Source: Eremophila alpestris peregrina (lineage: Eukaryota > Chordata > Aves > Passeriformes > Alaudidae). Taken from it: a stretch of DNA of 64,000 nt. Numbering within the stretch: the stretch's first letter is position 1; every line of letters starts with the position of its first letter. The position numbers and the translations under genes are program-made. The stretch lies in the NCBI GenBank assembly GCA_009792885.1, contig WMCF01000034.1, forward strand, positions 4,926,023 to 4,990,022. Reading direction: 5' to 3'. Shown in pieces: positions 25,379 to 38,720 of the stretch. The notes beneath the pieces were generated by a model. The model searched no databases and was not told the DNA's origin. It saw only the letters and a program-made list of their open reading frames with translations.

Positions 25379-28300
25379 GCCTATGAAGGTATAGAAATTT
25401 ACACTTTTTTTCCTTCATTACACACAAATGTATCAGGAACCAACAGGTGAATTATACAGTCCTCTGGCCATAGTCCTTGAGTCTCTGATGACATGTCAGA
25501 AACTCCAGTTTCCAGACTCAGGACTGATCTGTGTCTTAGACTGCAGACACAGCCATGTAATCATTATTTTCAGTTCCAAGTTTTACAATGAGGCCACCTA
25601 AGTCTAAACACAGCTTGTAAATATCTCTATTTTTGAGATAAATTGTCAGCCTACACACCCCATTATCTCCAGTGCTGCAGATAAGGATGTCACACTCCAC
25701 TAAAAATGATGTGGATTGGTTTTGACCCAAGCACAGATAGATTTATCTATGACAACATGCAGACTACAAATTATTTTAGTGGCCTTCTTGTGGATGGTCA
25801 TGCTTGTGGAGGGAGGAAATGGGAGCATCTATTGCAACTCCTAAAGTCTCTGTGGGGAAAGGTATTCCTTTCTTAGTCCTGGGTAACAAGCAGATGGTGA
25901 AACTTCCATATAGCTCTTGTACAGAAAAATGTCTGCTCAGAAAAATAGACCCATAGAAAGTTATACAAAAAGACTAAAAATGTTACCTCAGAAAGTGGTG
26001 TGTATGGACTGCTCATCACAGAAACATCTTGAAACAACTTCAAGAATTGTTTCTTTCCAAGCAAGGGAATTAAACAAAAGAGGAAACGAAGGAAACTCAC
26101 AACAGTTATAAGGAAGCTCACAGTTTTTCCTCAATTATTTCTCAGAGAAACTTGCCCTTGGGAAAAAGAACTCTCTATCCTAAATTTCTAATATAGCAAA
26201 AGATATTGGTTTTTTTTATATTACCTTTTCTGGACTGTTGCCTGTCTGCAATTCAACCTACTGGCTACTGAGCAATTTTTTGAATTTTTCTACAAATATT
26301 CAGAATTATGTTAGCAGTATTTGGAGAGATGTAAAATCTATAACATGGTATACTCAATATCCTGTCTGTATAACCCTCCACATGGTGAAGCAGGACCAGC
26401 AGTGAGGGTCATATGGGCAGCTAATATCCTTTGCTCTTCTGTGGCTATCAGTTTCCCAGATTGTTTATTACTCTCAGTGAAACCTTGGTAAAAAGGCTCT
26501 CTAAGATCTAATCTGAGTGGAATCAAGGCCCTGGCCATTCCTAATTTGAACACTGGGTTGTTTTTTTCCCAGTGTTTCTGGGAGGAAGATTACACTGTGA
26601 TGTAATGGTGATGTAACAGGTTCAGGAAAATTGAGGGGGAAAAGGGAAGTGTCACAGATAATGTGATATAAAGTACAATCGTACAAATTGCATCCAGGAA
26701 CATAAAAGGAAAAGAAGAGGAAAAGGAATCCCAAAAATCCAGTCGGTATTTACAGAAGAAGATCACTTCTGCGTTCAGCCTGTATAAGAGAATGCTGCAT
26801 ATATATACTTACAAAACTATTTCTTATCACTACATCTACTCAAGTACTGTTGGTTTGCAGCTGCTAGTTAGAAGTCCATGGGACAACAGTGACATTTTTG
26901 GGTATTGTTTCACTACAGCCGTGGACAGGGAGTAATACTGGTCTTAGGATAGGAAACCTGTCCACACAAAGGTTCCAGAAATGCACATGCAAACAAATGA
27001 GAACAAGGTCTCATCTGCAAGAACACAAAACCAATTCATGGAAAGAAAATTCTCACCTCTGTGACTGCCCACCACTTCCCCCTCCCCGGATCCATGAAAA
27101 ACAATTGTATTCTAAGCCAGACCAATCCATTTATTAATTGCACATCTAATATATGACTATAACAACCTTGTACTCCACAAGTGAGTGTTTTTATGCAGTC
27201 AAATAACAGCACCAATAGCATTAATCCCTTTGATAATTACAGTGATCAAAGAAACAGAGAAAAATTGCAGGTTTCAACTGGGGAAACTGCTGGTTAGTTT
27301 GTTTGCTCCCTGGGATGTGTTGAGGGACTAATTAGCTAAATCACAGTGGGTTTTAAATATCTATGTGTTTCCTAGAAAATAATTAGTTGTTTCATTAAAA
27401 AATATAACGAGGTATCAGATGGATGGATATGCAACACTAGAAATGTGTGGACAGCAGAATTAAGGTTCTTGGTTTACTTATTAATACAACTTCATTCATG
27501 ATGATAGGGCTGCAGCTTTGCTCACTTGCTGCCTACCACTACAAACTATTCTGAATCTAAATCTGGAAGTGCATTGGCTTCTGCTTACATTCTACTTTGG
27601 CTCTCTTATCAAAGACTAATTTTGTTCCTAGCTAATACCACCATGCAAATCACATGGCCTTTTCCCAATGCTGATTCTTGAACCACACGTGGCACTTTTT
27701 GAGAATTTCAGAGGGCACAACCCAAAAGCACAAGTGTCACTCCAACAATTTATCACCGTAAGCAAGATCACTGCTCAAATTCAGAGTCCAGAAATATGCT
27801 TAGAACTGGTCAGCTTGCTAATTGTGATATAATTTAGGAGTTTAGGTGCATTAGGTTCCATCTGTAGTTGTTGGATATGTTGCTAAACCACCTATTAAGT
27901 CTTTGGATACCAGAAACTTTCCTTGCTGGTGAATGTTTGATGTTGCTTTAATTTTTGCATTGTGCATTTAGACATGATCAGTATTTTAGAAAATAGGAAA
28001 ACAAATTTCAGTGAAATGTTGTTGAAGACATAATCTGTGGAGATTGATTTGCTGGCAGTGGACTTCTGCTCTTGCAGAGACATACTCAGTCCTGGTGAGA
28101 AATCTAAAAAGGCAGTATGGCAGATGCAAGTAAGACACATACAACATGTGCAAATAAAATATCAAGACGTGATGATATCTATGATAAACAGAGATGAAAA
28201 GTGGTGGATGAGGAAAATGGGGTGGAGAAAGTTAGTACCCAGCTAGCCAAAAGAAAGAGCAGACATAATAGCTTTCATTACATAGTAACTCCAGCTGAGG

Positions 28301-28745
28301 ATATAACTTCTGGACATTATTACATCTCACAAATGTTAAAGAAAATGTATATGGATCTCTAAAGAAAACACAAATAGAATGATGCTAACAATGAAAACTG
28401 GGACCTTTTTTTTTGCAGTTTTGTTGAAGTTGTTGAGTGCATTTGGTTTTGTTTCCCACAGAAAGAAGAACTGCCTAAGCAGTTGTTAAAGCCAACTGTG
28501 TTTCTTCTGTATGTGTAAAACTTTTGCTATAAATGCAAAAAGAAATTGTGAAAAGGACCCACATCACATGGATGATGTACAGGGAAATCCTTTTCAAGAC
28601 CCACAGTGAGAATAATTAATTGTATTCCTGAATTTGGACAGTAAAAGCAATGGTAAGGAACTTAGATATCATTCTATTTTGCATCAAAAATATCTAAAAG
28701 ATAGAGGAAAAAAACCCCAGAATTCCTAACCTGGTGGATTTCAGT
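25379..28745. other. Non-coding stretch, nothing recognised
   Basis: AT-rich unique DNA with short frames only. An octamer ATGCAAAT occurs near 27644, as expected by chance at this scale. No exon, RNA gene or transposon is recognised. Confidence 0.5.
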
Positions 28746-28875
28746 TGGTTGTTGAGTTTGGGTTTTTTTCCCGTTAATTCTGTTTGTTTATTTTGGTGTT
28801 TTTGTTTAGAAGTTTGTGTGTTTGAATCTTGTTTATTTTTTTTGTTTGTTTGTTTTTTATTAGTTCGGGGTTTTT
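28746..28875. repeat. T/G-rich low-complexity tract
   Basis: Composed of gttt/tttg units (tttgtttgtttg near 28850-28862), with G runs and T runs and almost no A or C. It resembles the reverse complement of the A/C tract at 6041-6295 in composition, but is shorter and less pure. Frames on either strand (60-67 codons of Phe/Cys/Leu, or Lys/Asn/Thr) are compositional. Confidence 0.8.
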
Positions 28876-31112
28876 TTACCATATGTACAGGGTATGGACT
28901 ACAGGCAATCAGAGTAAAAGGAAGTCTGACTGGTTGAAAGGCTTTAGTTCTTCAAGATCAGCCCTGGCAGGTTAGGGGACTATTTCCTGACACTGCAAAT
29001 ATGTGTAGGAATGTGTGAAGAACTGGAAGATATAAACATCATAGGGAGTGAAAGTGGAAGAATACAAATTAAAAATCCCCAAACTCTCAAGTGAAGCATT
29101 CAAGACAACCACATATCCATCTTATTGTACCACCTCCTCTTCCTCTCCATACTAAATTCATTGGCATAAGTGGGTGGTAGAAGTATCATGCCACTCTGGG
29201 GTATTATGGCTGCTCTGGATTATTTTAATTAAGGTAACTTCCGTTTTCTAAGTATTTCTACATCAGATATCACACAAAATATCCTGAAGTTATTTCATGC
29301 TACTCAGAGCAGACTATATAATAGAGTATTTAAGAGAATAGAAACTATTTCATAGAGTTTTCATAGAATAACTCCAAGATAAGCATCCACTACTTACCAG
29401 AATTAGATATACAAATATTACATATATTAGATTGGTATTATACCTAGCAATTAAACATGAAACATCTGCACTCTGTTCCTTCCATCTTCTTCTCTTTCAT
29501 ATTCCCTCTTTTCCTCTTTTTACTCCTGCAAGTGCATTGCTGGTTTCTTACTATGTTTTCTGAGCTGTATGTGACTGCTTTAGGTAACAAGAAATGAAAA
29601 TGAAACCCTGGTCTTGCCCCCTTAAGTCTTTGTTAGTTACTGACCGAAAATTGTAGACATGTTTAGGTGTTTCTTTCCCACCATGAGTTCTTTGCCTTTT
29701 CATTATGAAATATAACCCATGATGCCAAAACATCAAGTATTGCTCATTAATTTCTTGCTGATGCTGTGGTAGTACAGAATAAAAAAGGTTGGTGACAGTC
29801 TTAGGGGACTATTCATTACATCAGAAAGCACAGATTACATTACAGCAAGGATTGCAAGGCTCCATTTGGGGAAAAAGATGTAGGGAATAGAAACCAGCTC
29901 TGATCAAAGTGAGTGACAGATAAAAGGGAAAAGGGAATAGGGATTCTCCATGCTGTCTTGGCCTTTGTGAAGATTTGAAGTTGTTTACTAGGAGCTTGTC
30001 CTACCGAGGGAATAATACTGTAATTTCCCAGTGAAATGCTGTGAAATGGCTGTTGATTTTGAATGTGCTTTAAAGTGAAACAGCTGCTGCAAATCCTGAA
30101 ACAGGCTGTCCAGATTATGGTTTTGAGTTTTTGTACTTGATGATACCAGTGAGTTCCTGTTTAGGATGCATCAATTTCTAAGACAAAAAGATAAGTGGCC
30201 TAATTTCACAGCACCAGATGACAATGCGCATGCACATAGGTACATCACTAGTGTTGCTGGATAGTGTTGGAGGTTCTCTGCATGACTGACCATGAGGGTA
30301 CAGGAGGACCTGAGGAGCAGTGGAGCATTGTGTGTGGCCTGTTTCTTATTCCAGCAGGGATTTAGGACTCCCCTGTACCTGAACTGTTTCTGGTTCCCTA
30401 CAATCCCTCATACTGCAGATGTACAGCGTCTATGAAAAAAATTAGTTTCATTTTCCTCTTTGCTTGTGCAAAAATGACTTCCAGCAGTCCAAGACAGTAC
30501 ACAGGCAAGTATACTTTCCCATGCAAATATATTGGACTGTTTGCTCTGGTCAGTTTCTAAGACCACCCTACAGAACAGTATGTGGCTAAAAAAGGCTGCA
30601 TATTATACCAAAAACGCTTACTAGGGAAATTGTAATGGTGCAGCAAAGGCCAAGTACTCATGGTGCATCCAAGTTGCTGCCTAATTTCTCCTCCAGACTA
30701 CTAAAAGAGTTGCATTTATTGAAATAAAAACCCAATGGATACTTGGCACTCATATAAAGCCTACTCACAATTTGCTGGCTCTGTGGGAGTCTCCTCGCAC
30801 TGTACTGCAGGTTCAGGACTCTCTGAACTGCATGCATTAATTACATTGCCTACCAGGAAAGCAGGAGGTTAGCTGAGAAGCTGAGTTAGCAGGATTTATC
30901 CACCATAAATTCCTTACAGCAAGGCAGTATTGACTTCAGGGGCACATTTTTAGATTATCTGCATCCTTACACCAACATGGTTAAAGTTTGCTGCAGTGGA
31001 TCCTGACTAAATCTGTTAATAGAAATAGGAAGAAGGTATAATTTTTAGAAAATCAGAGTAAATATTATTTTCTTTTTCTGACTAAGGTAAAGCTCTGGTT
31101 TTATTAGCTGGG
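28876..31112. other. Non-coding stretch, nothing recognised
   Basis: AT-rich unique sequence. A doubled motif tttcatagagttttcatagaa near 29349-29368 is reminiscent of the CR1 terminal 8-mer, but no CR1 body follows, so I do not call it. No gene is seen. Confidence 0.5.
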
Positions 31113-31250
31113 AAAAAAAACCAAGCCAAACCAAACCCATCCAAACTAAACCCAACCAAACTAAACCAAAGCAAAGCAAACCAAAGCAAAGCAAAGCAAA
31201 CCAAACAAACAGAGCAAAGCAAAGCAAAGCAAACCAAACCAACAGAGCAA
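31113..31250. repeat. Pentameric (AAACC/AAAGC)n repeat with a higher-order duplication
   Basis: The plus strand is built from ccaaa and gcaaa pentamers. In its second half a unit of about 33 bp (several gcaaa, then ccaaa, ending aacagagc) appears twice in succession near 31181-31248. The reverse strand gives a long frame of repeated Leu/Cys/Phe/Trp/Gly codons that is not a gene. Confidence 0.9.
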
Positions 31251-32469
31251 ATGTTGGTTTTCTTTGGGTTTTTTCCTTGTGAAAAGTCAAATGAGCTTTA
31301 CAGCTGTTGATCACATGTGAGAAGCTGGCTCCAAACGCACAGTAGGACTGCAGCATTGTAGACACTTTAACAAGGTTGTATGTATCTTATCAGTCTTGAC
31401 TTCTACATGCTCGCATGCCAAGCAAGGAAGACGTTGCACATGTGGAACATGTTCTCAAAGCTTGTTTTCTAGCATGCACTCAAAACTATAGCAGCCAGCC
31501 AGCCAGGCATCCATGAATACCCCAGTGATGATTCATAGCCCTAGGCAATTGTCCTAATTTTGAAAGCTAAAAATCTAACAATGTAACAGGCTGCTACTGT
31601 TAAAATAATTGTTGTGGAGCTGAATAAACAAGATGCATTTTCAAGAAAAGTAATTTGGACATACTAACCCTTGAAGACAAAACCCAAACAGACATTGAAC
31701 ACTGACAGATATTTTAGCACCTTTTAGTAATTAATTTAAAATGCATATGTTTTTAAGCTATTTATGCGTTACAGACAAGAACTAAACGCTTGCAAACACT
31801 TGAGCCTTTTGTGTCAGAAGTAAGTCTTTTTAGAAAATATTCAAAGGCCTTTCCTCCCTGGTGATTGTTTTAAGCAAAAGGTTGGACTCAGGATGAACTT
31901 AGGAGAAATAAGAGATGAACATAAGAGCTTGTCTTTGTAATTTAAAGTACCAGATTACTGCTTCAGCAAGTGCTAGGGAACCCATGAGAAAGTGCTGCTA
32001 CAATGGTAACACATGATAAAAAAAGATGGCTGGGATACAAATGAATAGTTTTTTAGGTTTAGTGTAACTGTAGTGATTCCACAACCAATGAAAACCACAG
32101 TCTAGACTTTAATCTGGATGTAGAAAAGCTATTTAGTTATTTATTTATTTAATTCTCTGCAATTGCAATTGGGCATCTGAATTGAAGGGATGATTGAAGA
32201 TTATGTCTTCTGTATTATAAACAACATGACATCACTGACTCAATTAAATTATTTAAAATACTTTCATGACTAACTGAAATACCTGGATATACATGGTAAG
32301 TAAACTCAGAACGGCAGCAATCCAGGATTTTTTTTCTCCAAAGGGTTAAAATTTAAGTGGGACATGAGATAAAAATAAAAAGAGTGGTGGACAACACCAA
32401 ACCACAATTGAAGGCTTAGATTAAGTGAAGTTAAAGAACTAAAACCAAGAAAGAAAGACTCATCTACTG
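31251..32469. other. Non-coding stretch, nothing recognised
   Basis: AT-rich unique sequence with an (ATTT)4 run near 32135-32150. It ends in the left target duplication of the next LTR. No gene is seen. Confidence 0.5.
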
Positions 32470-33270
32470 ATAAGATATTGGGGGTTAGATTTGTTTCTCT
32501 TTTTTTCCCTTTTGGAATTTTTTCCCTCAAGTTGCTAAGACACTAAGGACCGAGTACTTGTCGGTACTTAACCAAAGACAAAAGAAGCCAGGGAAGAGAA
32601 GATGGAACCTGGTAACGTGAGATTTGGGGCAGCAAAGGGCTGGGGGCTGGGGGGGCTGAGCACTCTTGACCTTGTCACTTCGAGGAGAGGATGCCCAGGC
32701 TGTTCCCTCGCTGCAGGAGGAGTTTCACTGTCACCACTGACTCCGCTCCTGAGAAACCTGCCACCATCTGCTCGTGTTCCCGGGGATTCTGAGCTCACCT
32801 CCTACCCTGCTGGGGTGGGCCCGGCCCTGTCCCGCCGCCACCATTTTTCCGGCCCTGCTTTGAGGCTTTTGCCTACGCTGACCTCACACCCTCTGCTCAG
32901 CCAGGACATCTCTGCTGCTCCAGCCACCACTGCGGAACTGCCCATCTACTCCATCACCAGCCCGGGATCTCCCACTGTTACAGCTTGGTGCCTCAGAGCC
33001 ACTGGGAATCAGACTGCCCTGGGATTTGTGGTCCCTCGAGGTTCTTGGTTCTGTCTTATTATTAATGCTGTAGCTGTTTGTTTGTTTGTTTTGTTATATA
33101 TATATATTAGTGAAAAAACCTGTTATTCCCATTCCAGTATTTTTTTGCCTGAAAGCCCCTTAATTTCAAATTTATAATAATTTAGAGGGAGGGGGTTTGC
33201 ATTCTGCATTGCAAGGGGAGGGCTCCGGCTTTTCCCTAGCAGACACCGGTCTTTCAAACCAAGACATAAG
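32470..33270 (+). mobile_element. Solo LTR with perfect 5-bp target duplication (ATAAG)
   Basis: ATAAG at 32470-32474 and ATAAG at 33266-33270 flank a ~791-bp element. Its first part is T-rich (ttagatttgtttctc), and the middle is the most G+C- and CpG-rich sequence in the window (gggctggggggctgagcac, ggtgggcccggccctgtc, cagccaggacatctctgctg). Its end runs through gttatatatatatatta, gccccttaatttc and tttcaaaccaagac. I recall this LTR from songbird ERVs. A 5-bp duplication fits class III (ERVL-like) integration. No gag, pol or env adjoins it. The 191-codon frame at 32602-33177 lies wholly inside the LTR and is not a gene. The high remaining CpG and intact duplication suggest it is the youngest LTR here. 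Confidence 0.85.
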
Positions 33271-35229
33271 CATCTGCCTATTTTGTACAAGAAGTCACAG
33301 GCATTGCAAAAAAGCATGGAAGTTGCCAGAATTAAAATGCAAAAAGCTCAGGTTTTGTGATTTGCATTTTTTATGTTGAAGATTGCAGTTACTTGAGAAT
33401 CTAATTGCCAACTATCATTCCCCTGAAAACAGTAAAATAGGCTCTGTGTCAACAGTTTCAAACCTTGCTTATTTATCTCCTGAGAAGACTCATGCAGCCC
33501 TGCATGGATGTTAGGTTTATTTAAATTTTACCACAAGGCACTAGAAACTACATTTCAAATCAATTTCAGGATTATTTATAGTATATTTATTATAGTTCAA
33601 GTCCCAATAGGACTTCTTCCATTTCTACTTTATAATCAGGAAGAAAAGTAAGCAATACAGTAGATTTTTAGATAAACTGCAGATAATCTTACTCTATTAT
33701 TGTAGATAATCTATTGCAGAACAGAGAAAACAAAGCAGTTACCAGTATTTAGTGGGCTTCTTCCACAAGAGCCAACCAACCAGTCATCTACATGCTTCTG
33801 TCACTATTTTCCCCACTGTCTTTATAATCAGAAAATCCAAGTGGAATATATCCAAAGATGAAACTAGATTGATCCCACTCAGAAAAGGATATGTCTTCAC
33901 AACAGTCTTATCTGGGAATTCAGAAAGCAGTCCCTTGTGCTAAATAGCACTTTTGTATATAGCCAAAAGATGAATTAATTGAACTTCACAGAGAAAATTG
34001 TAAAAGATGTCAAAGAAGAAAAATACTGAATGCAGATTAATACTGAATGAGAATTAAAGGAAAACAAGTAAAGATGCTCTTCCTGGAACATTCCACTATC
34101 AGGACTTGAGACACAAAGGCCAGGTAGCTATTTGAATGAGATAGTGCCAACACATAGAATCTCACAGAAAATTGACAGGTTTGTTCTATTTCCACGGCTT
34201 ACCTACCAAATAAGACAATTCCTTACAGAAAAATGCTGTGCACATATTAACAGATGAAAATCAGGATTCACTGTCAAAAACTGTGACTCTATATGCATAC
34301 AAAAATCATCTTCAGCAAAACCTTCAGTATCTTGTGATGCTGGGGGAAGGGAAGGTATTTCCTGCTTGATCTGTGCTGTCTGTATCAAAGCAGCACTGTG
34401 AACAAATGCTAAGGAAGTGTTCTGCTTCCTTTGCAACTCAGCAAGACAAGATAATATAAAATCTGTCCTCAAGGGTAGCATGTTCTGTGGCAGCTGTTCT
34501 AATGTTCATGGGCTTGTGAGATCAAACATTTTTACTGAAGTAACTGATAACTTGCAGACTGACAAAGAGACCTATATCCACACTAAGTGAAATAATAATG
34601 ATGTAAATTGAAAGCATCTGAGAAAATAGAAGGGTTTTAGTCCCAATAGCTATCTGTAAAACATGCAAAATGTTATCTCAAAAGTTTCTTATTTGAAAGA
34701 ACAAAAAAGAAACGGTATTGGTTTGCTCCTTTTTCAAATAATGTGGGGATTTTATTTTCCATTTATCTACAGCTGGTAAAATAAGTTGCAACTTACTACA
34801 AGAGCCAGTTCAGTGTTATTGCAGAGTTAAAAGTTATCTTACCTAATTTGATCATTATTTGAGTCGTCTAAAGTTATCATCCTGAATAAAAACTTACTTG
34901 CTTGTGATGGTTCAGTGTTGGAAAATTAGAAATTACTGAGGTGACAAAGCTAAAGTTGGTGTTGGTAACAGAAATACCAACAGTTTTCTCAGAGGTTAAA
35001 TGAGTACCAAAATAATGAAATGTCATTTGAAAATGTTTGGTGAGTAACATCTGATCTCAGTGCTCAAATGATTCAGTCTATCAACCCTAACAAGTGTAAG
35101 AGGCAAAAAGGCAAAGCCTGTACTTGTCACAGGGGTAAAAGAAATGCTGTCTCTGAAATTTCTTTCAGACCTTCAGAGCCAACATTTATTTACCTGACTT
35201 TGACTTAGATTCCAGTATAAAACATGACA
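33271..35229. other. Non-coding stretch, nothing recognised
   Basis: AT-rich unique sequence with short chance frames. No exon, RNA or repeat is recognised. Confidence 0.5.
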
Positions 35230-35480
35230 CAATCACAGAATCAACTAGGCTGGAAAAGACCTTTGAGATCATCAAGTCCAACATATGACCTAACACCACC
35301 TTATCAACTAGAGCACAGCACTGAGTGCCACATCCAGTCTTTCCTTAAACATCTCCAGGGACAGTGGCACCACCACCTCCCTGGGCAGCCCATTCCAAAG
35401 CCCAGTCACCCATTTTGTGAAGAAATTCTTCCTATTATCTAACTTAAACCTCTCCTGGCACAGCTTAAGAATGTATCCTC
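35230..35480 (-). mobile_element. CR1 LINE 3' end, minus strand
   Basis: On the plus strand it starts with the element's terminal repeat in reverse (atcacagaatcaactagg). It continues with gctggaaaagacctttgag, atcatcaagtccaacatatg, cagtctttccttaaacatct, ccagggacagtggcaccacc, acctccctgggcagcccatt and gaagaaattcttcctatt. This is a 5'-truncated CR1 tail with few internal gaps, so fairly recent. The 72-codon frame across it is a by-product. Confidence 0.9.
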
Positions 35481-37999
35481 TACAAACAGCAGAGAGTTTA
35501 ACCTAGTACAATCTTACACAAGAAAAGTAGAAGAAACTAGATGACCTGCCAAAGCCAGAAAGGAAGAAGGCAGACAGGTAGGCAACAGCATCTACCCACC
35601 CTAAATAACATCCTGGTATCTACAGTAAAAGCAAAGGCAACACCTCTCTCTATCTGATTAGAAAAAAAGCCTCTTTTAGTCTATTAGTTATTAATTACCA
35701 GCAGGAACTTCTGAAGATTGCAATATCAACCTAATTTCTGAAAAAAAGGAGGACGTAAAAATGTGACTTTATTTTGTTTAAGTCCTCAAAGGCCAGCATG
35801 AACTCAAGTGATAAATTTCAGAATAATTTTATTAGTACCTTCTGCCCTGTTCTAGTGAAAACATTCAAAGAGAAATAAAAATAAAAATTACTTGGTAAAT
35901 TACCAGTATTTCATAGAAGAAAGAGAAAGAAAAGATAAGCTTCTTACTAAGATATAGCTTCCAGGGATGTGTTATAAAATAGTCTTTTTAAACGTCAACC
36001 ATAAGATTTTGTTTACAACAGGCTTCCTTCTTATTTCCTCACAATCTGTTTGAAATTCTATAAAAGCCAAAATCCTTTTGATAACTGATATTCATAACCA
36101 GATTAAGCTTTTCCAAAGATAATGAAAATTCCAAAGATATGCTTCAGATAAAAATAGAATGTTTTTAAGGGGCTCTCTCCAAGGACCAGACACATCTTTT
36201 GAAATTTTTTTCAGTAGGGAGATGAGAGAGAGAGCTCATAATATGTGAACATGAATACACCCAGTGCATTCAGAACTGCTTTGAAAGAGGCTATGGACAT
36301 TTTCCATACCTGACTGCCTTTTTCTAGTTAACTCATGACCTGCAGTCTCCTTGCTATTTTTCCCCTGGACAAAGATTCCTAACCAAGCAGAAGTAACCTT
36401 CATTAAGGTAATCATGATGAAAGTAGAAAGCACAGTAAGCAGATTTTGATGAATTTATTCTATAATTGCAGTGACTTTCTTTTGACTGAAAAAACACTCA
36501 GTCAAGGACACCACTAAAGATATTAGGTTGAGAAGTCCTTTGGAACTGGTACTAGCCATGTCACAGCCTTCATTTAGAGACCCTACTTCACCTGTAGACA
36601 TTCACACTGTGTAAAAGAAAAATGGAAATTAAATAATAGCAGTCACCCTACAGCATGCTCAATTTTTGCTTCCTAATTTCAAATACTGGGGAATAAGAAA
36701 GGAGCAACTACATTTGCAAGGCTGACTGTGGTGCTGCTACAGGGCCCAGTGAGTTTGCCTTTCCTTTTTTGGATCCTCTCTTGTAATTTGCTTGCACCCT
36801 AACCTAGACCTCTTTGCTCTCTGAATCATTATTTGCTGTTAGGAAAATCCACTGCAAGTAACAAGAATGATGTAAGGAAAACCTGTTTCTTTGGAAGCTC
36901 CCATAAGAGACTATTCACCCTATCTAGCCCCTTCCCACAGCTCACTGCTGCCTGAGTATCTCCTCTGTAAAACAGAGCCTGTGCAAAGCAGTCTGCAACT
37001 CCTCCTCAGTAAGCACTTTCCTTTGCTTATTTGTCACATCCAATTTTCAGCAATTCATCAAACTCTTTCCCTTGGTAAGAGGTTCTTTTTAATAAAGGTT
37101 GTTGTTTGGTGGCACTTTTTAAAAAAGTATTTTCTGGAAGTGTATTAGTTAATGAAAATACTGATAAAACCTACAGAAAGTGAAGACTGTCTATACCCGT
37201 AGATGACCGCCCTATTCTGCAAGCCAAAGTGTATCGATCCTCTTTCTTCCAGGGTGAAAGTATGTGGTAATGGAAAGAAAAGAGCTTCTGACTGCAGAGG
37301 AAACAAAAAACTGGCAGAAGAAATCTGCCAGGTTAGGAGCCACCAATAACAAGTTCATCCTTAGATAAGGGAAATATGTCAGCCATAAAACTGGAGTAGC
37401 AATGCTGTGGATGAGTGTTTTATGTCACTCAAAGTATCACCAGCAAAGGTGTTGGCAAAAGCAGTCTTAATATAGTAGTGACGCATGACAGAGTTCATTG
37501 CCAAGGCCCACTCTACTGCTAACTAGACAGTTTAAGCGTACAGAGAAAAATCTAAAATCAATCAATCCAAACCCCAAATCAACTTCAAATGACCTGTGCA
37601 GAGGCTGGGGATGGAAAAAGGATAACATGGGAATAAGGGCAAGGATAAAAAGGCATGAGGAAGATCTTTCCATTAAATCACAAGTTTCAGAGTTTGTCAT
37701 ACCCTTGCCAAACTTAGCCTCAGACTTAACCAAGGGTTTAAGCCTAAAGGTTTTACCTTCAATCTAGCAGCACTAAATTGATAGTCTAATTTAAATAATT
37801 TAACAAAATATTTTATCAGATTTACTATAAGCACAACAGTAACCCACTTAAAGGCCTAATTTACTAATCTAAAGTACTTAAGAATCCAAGGCAGCAATAT
37901 TCATTGTATGTTTACTTGCCGTAGCACGTTCAGCCTTACACATCCAGAGGCCTAAAAGAGTATGTACAAGGTATAGACCTGTAAAAATTCCTCTCGAGT
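35481..37999. other. Non-coding stretch, nothing recognised
   Basis: AT-rich unique sequence. Frames up to 89 codons on either strand near 37467-37767 overlap each other and match nothing known to me. No repeat family is recognised. Confidence 0.5.
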
Positions 38000-38720
38000 T
38001 CAGTGAAGTGCTCACATCAGAGTCCTCTGCACCTTCTCAGTGGGTGAAGGGTTGTGCCTTAAAGAGTGAGGGTATCAGCCCAGGCTCCATTGGCAGAGTT
38101 TGGCATTAGTCCTCTGAGTATCACAAACCTGAGAGTTCACTGTCTCTGATGTGGATGTTTTAGGGAAATCCTCTGTGGCCTTTTACACTGTCCCACATGC
38201 CAGCAGGACTGGTGAGGCAGAGAGCAGAGTGGCTCCTGACAGGGGCTGTCTGAGGTAGAAAACCTTTGTGCTGGAAAGTACAAACTCAATCCTCTTCTTC
38301 ATGTGTAAGAGCTTCCTGAGTTCATGGGTGGGTGCACTGGGATACATGTTGGAGAGGACAGAAGGGTGTGCTGTGAGTCTCCAGGAGGGACTGCAAGAAG
38401 AAATGGAAGAGGTCCTTGGGCACAGAGGAGCCATGGGGTGCAGCCTTCCTGCAGTGACAAGAGTGGGTGCAGGATCCTTGGGGGAATGACATTTCTTCTG
38501 TTGCTACCCCATGGCTGGGACACCATATTCCAGAGCTGCCTTGAAACCTCTGACCAGCTGCAGGTGCTCAAGACAGGGACGAATAGATGCAAGCAAGGGA
38601 AAGACATGAGGGACTATTGGCAGTAGTGGGATCCAGGCCACACCTCCTGTAAGTACCGTGGAGAACATCACACATGCTGGGAGGGGATGAATCTCTCCCA
38701 GCATAAAGCAAAGCAATCAT
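38000..38720. other. G+C-richer block of unknown origin
   Basis: Compared with both sides, this ~700 bp is visibly richer in G and C, with phrases such as gggtgggtgcactggg, gagccatggggtgcagcc and ccatggctgggacaccatat. Overlapping frames of 70-102 codons occur on both strands, as happens in less AT-rich DNA. It reads like a decayed interspersed repeat or LTR with its CpGs lost, but I cannot match it to a family and see no terminal repeats or target duplication. A small conserved or formerly exonic segment is an alternative. Confidence 0.3.

Noticed and set aside
29340..29370. Doubled 'ttcatagag/ttcatagaa' resembling the CR1 terminal octamer
   Set aside because: No CR1 body lies on either side, so there is no support for an insertion.
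31045..31365. 106-codon minus-strand frame with Leu-Cys-Phe repeats
   Set aside because: It is the translation of the pentameric CCAAA/GCAAA repeat.
32602..33177. 191-codon plus-strand open frame
   Set aside because: It lies entirely inside the LTR with the ATAAG target duplication. Its length reflects the G+C-rich, stop-poor core.
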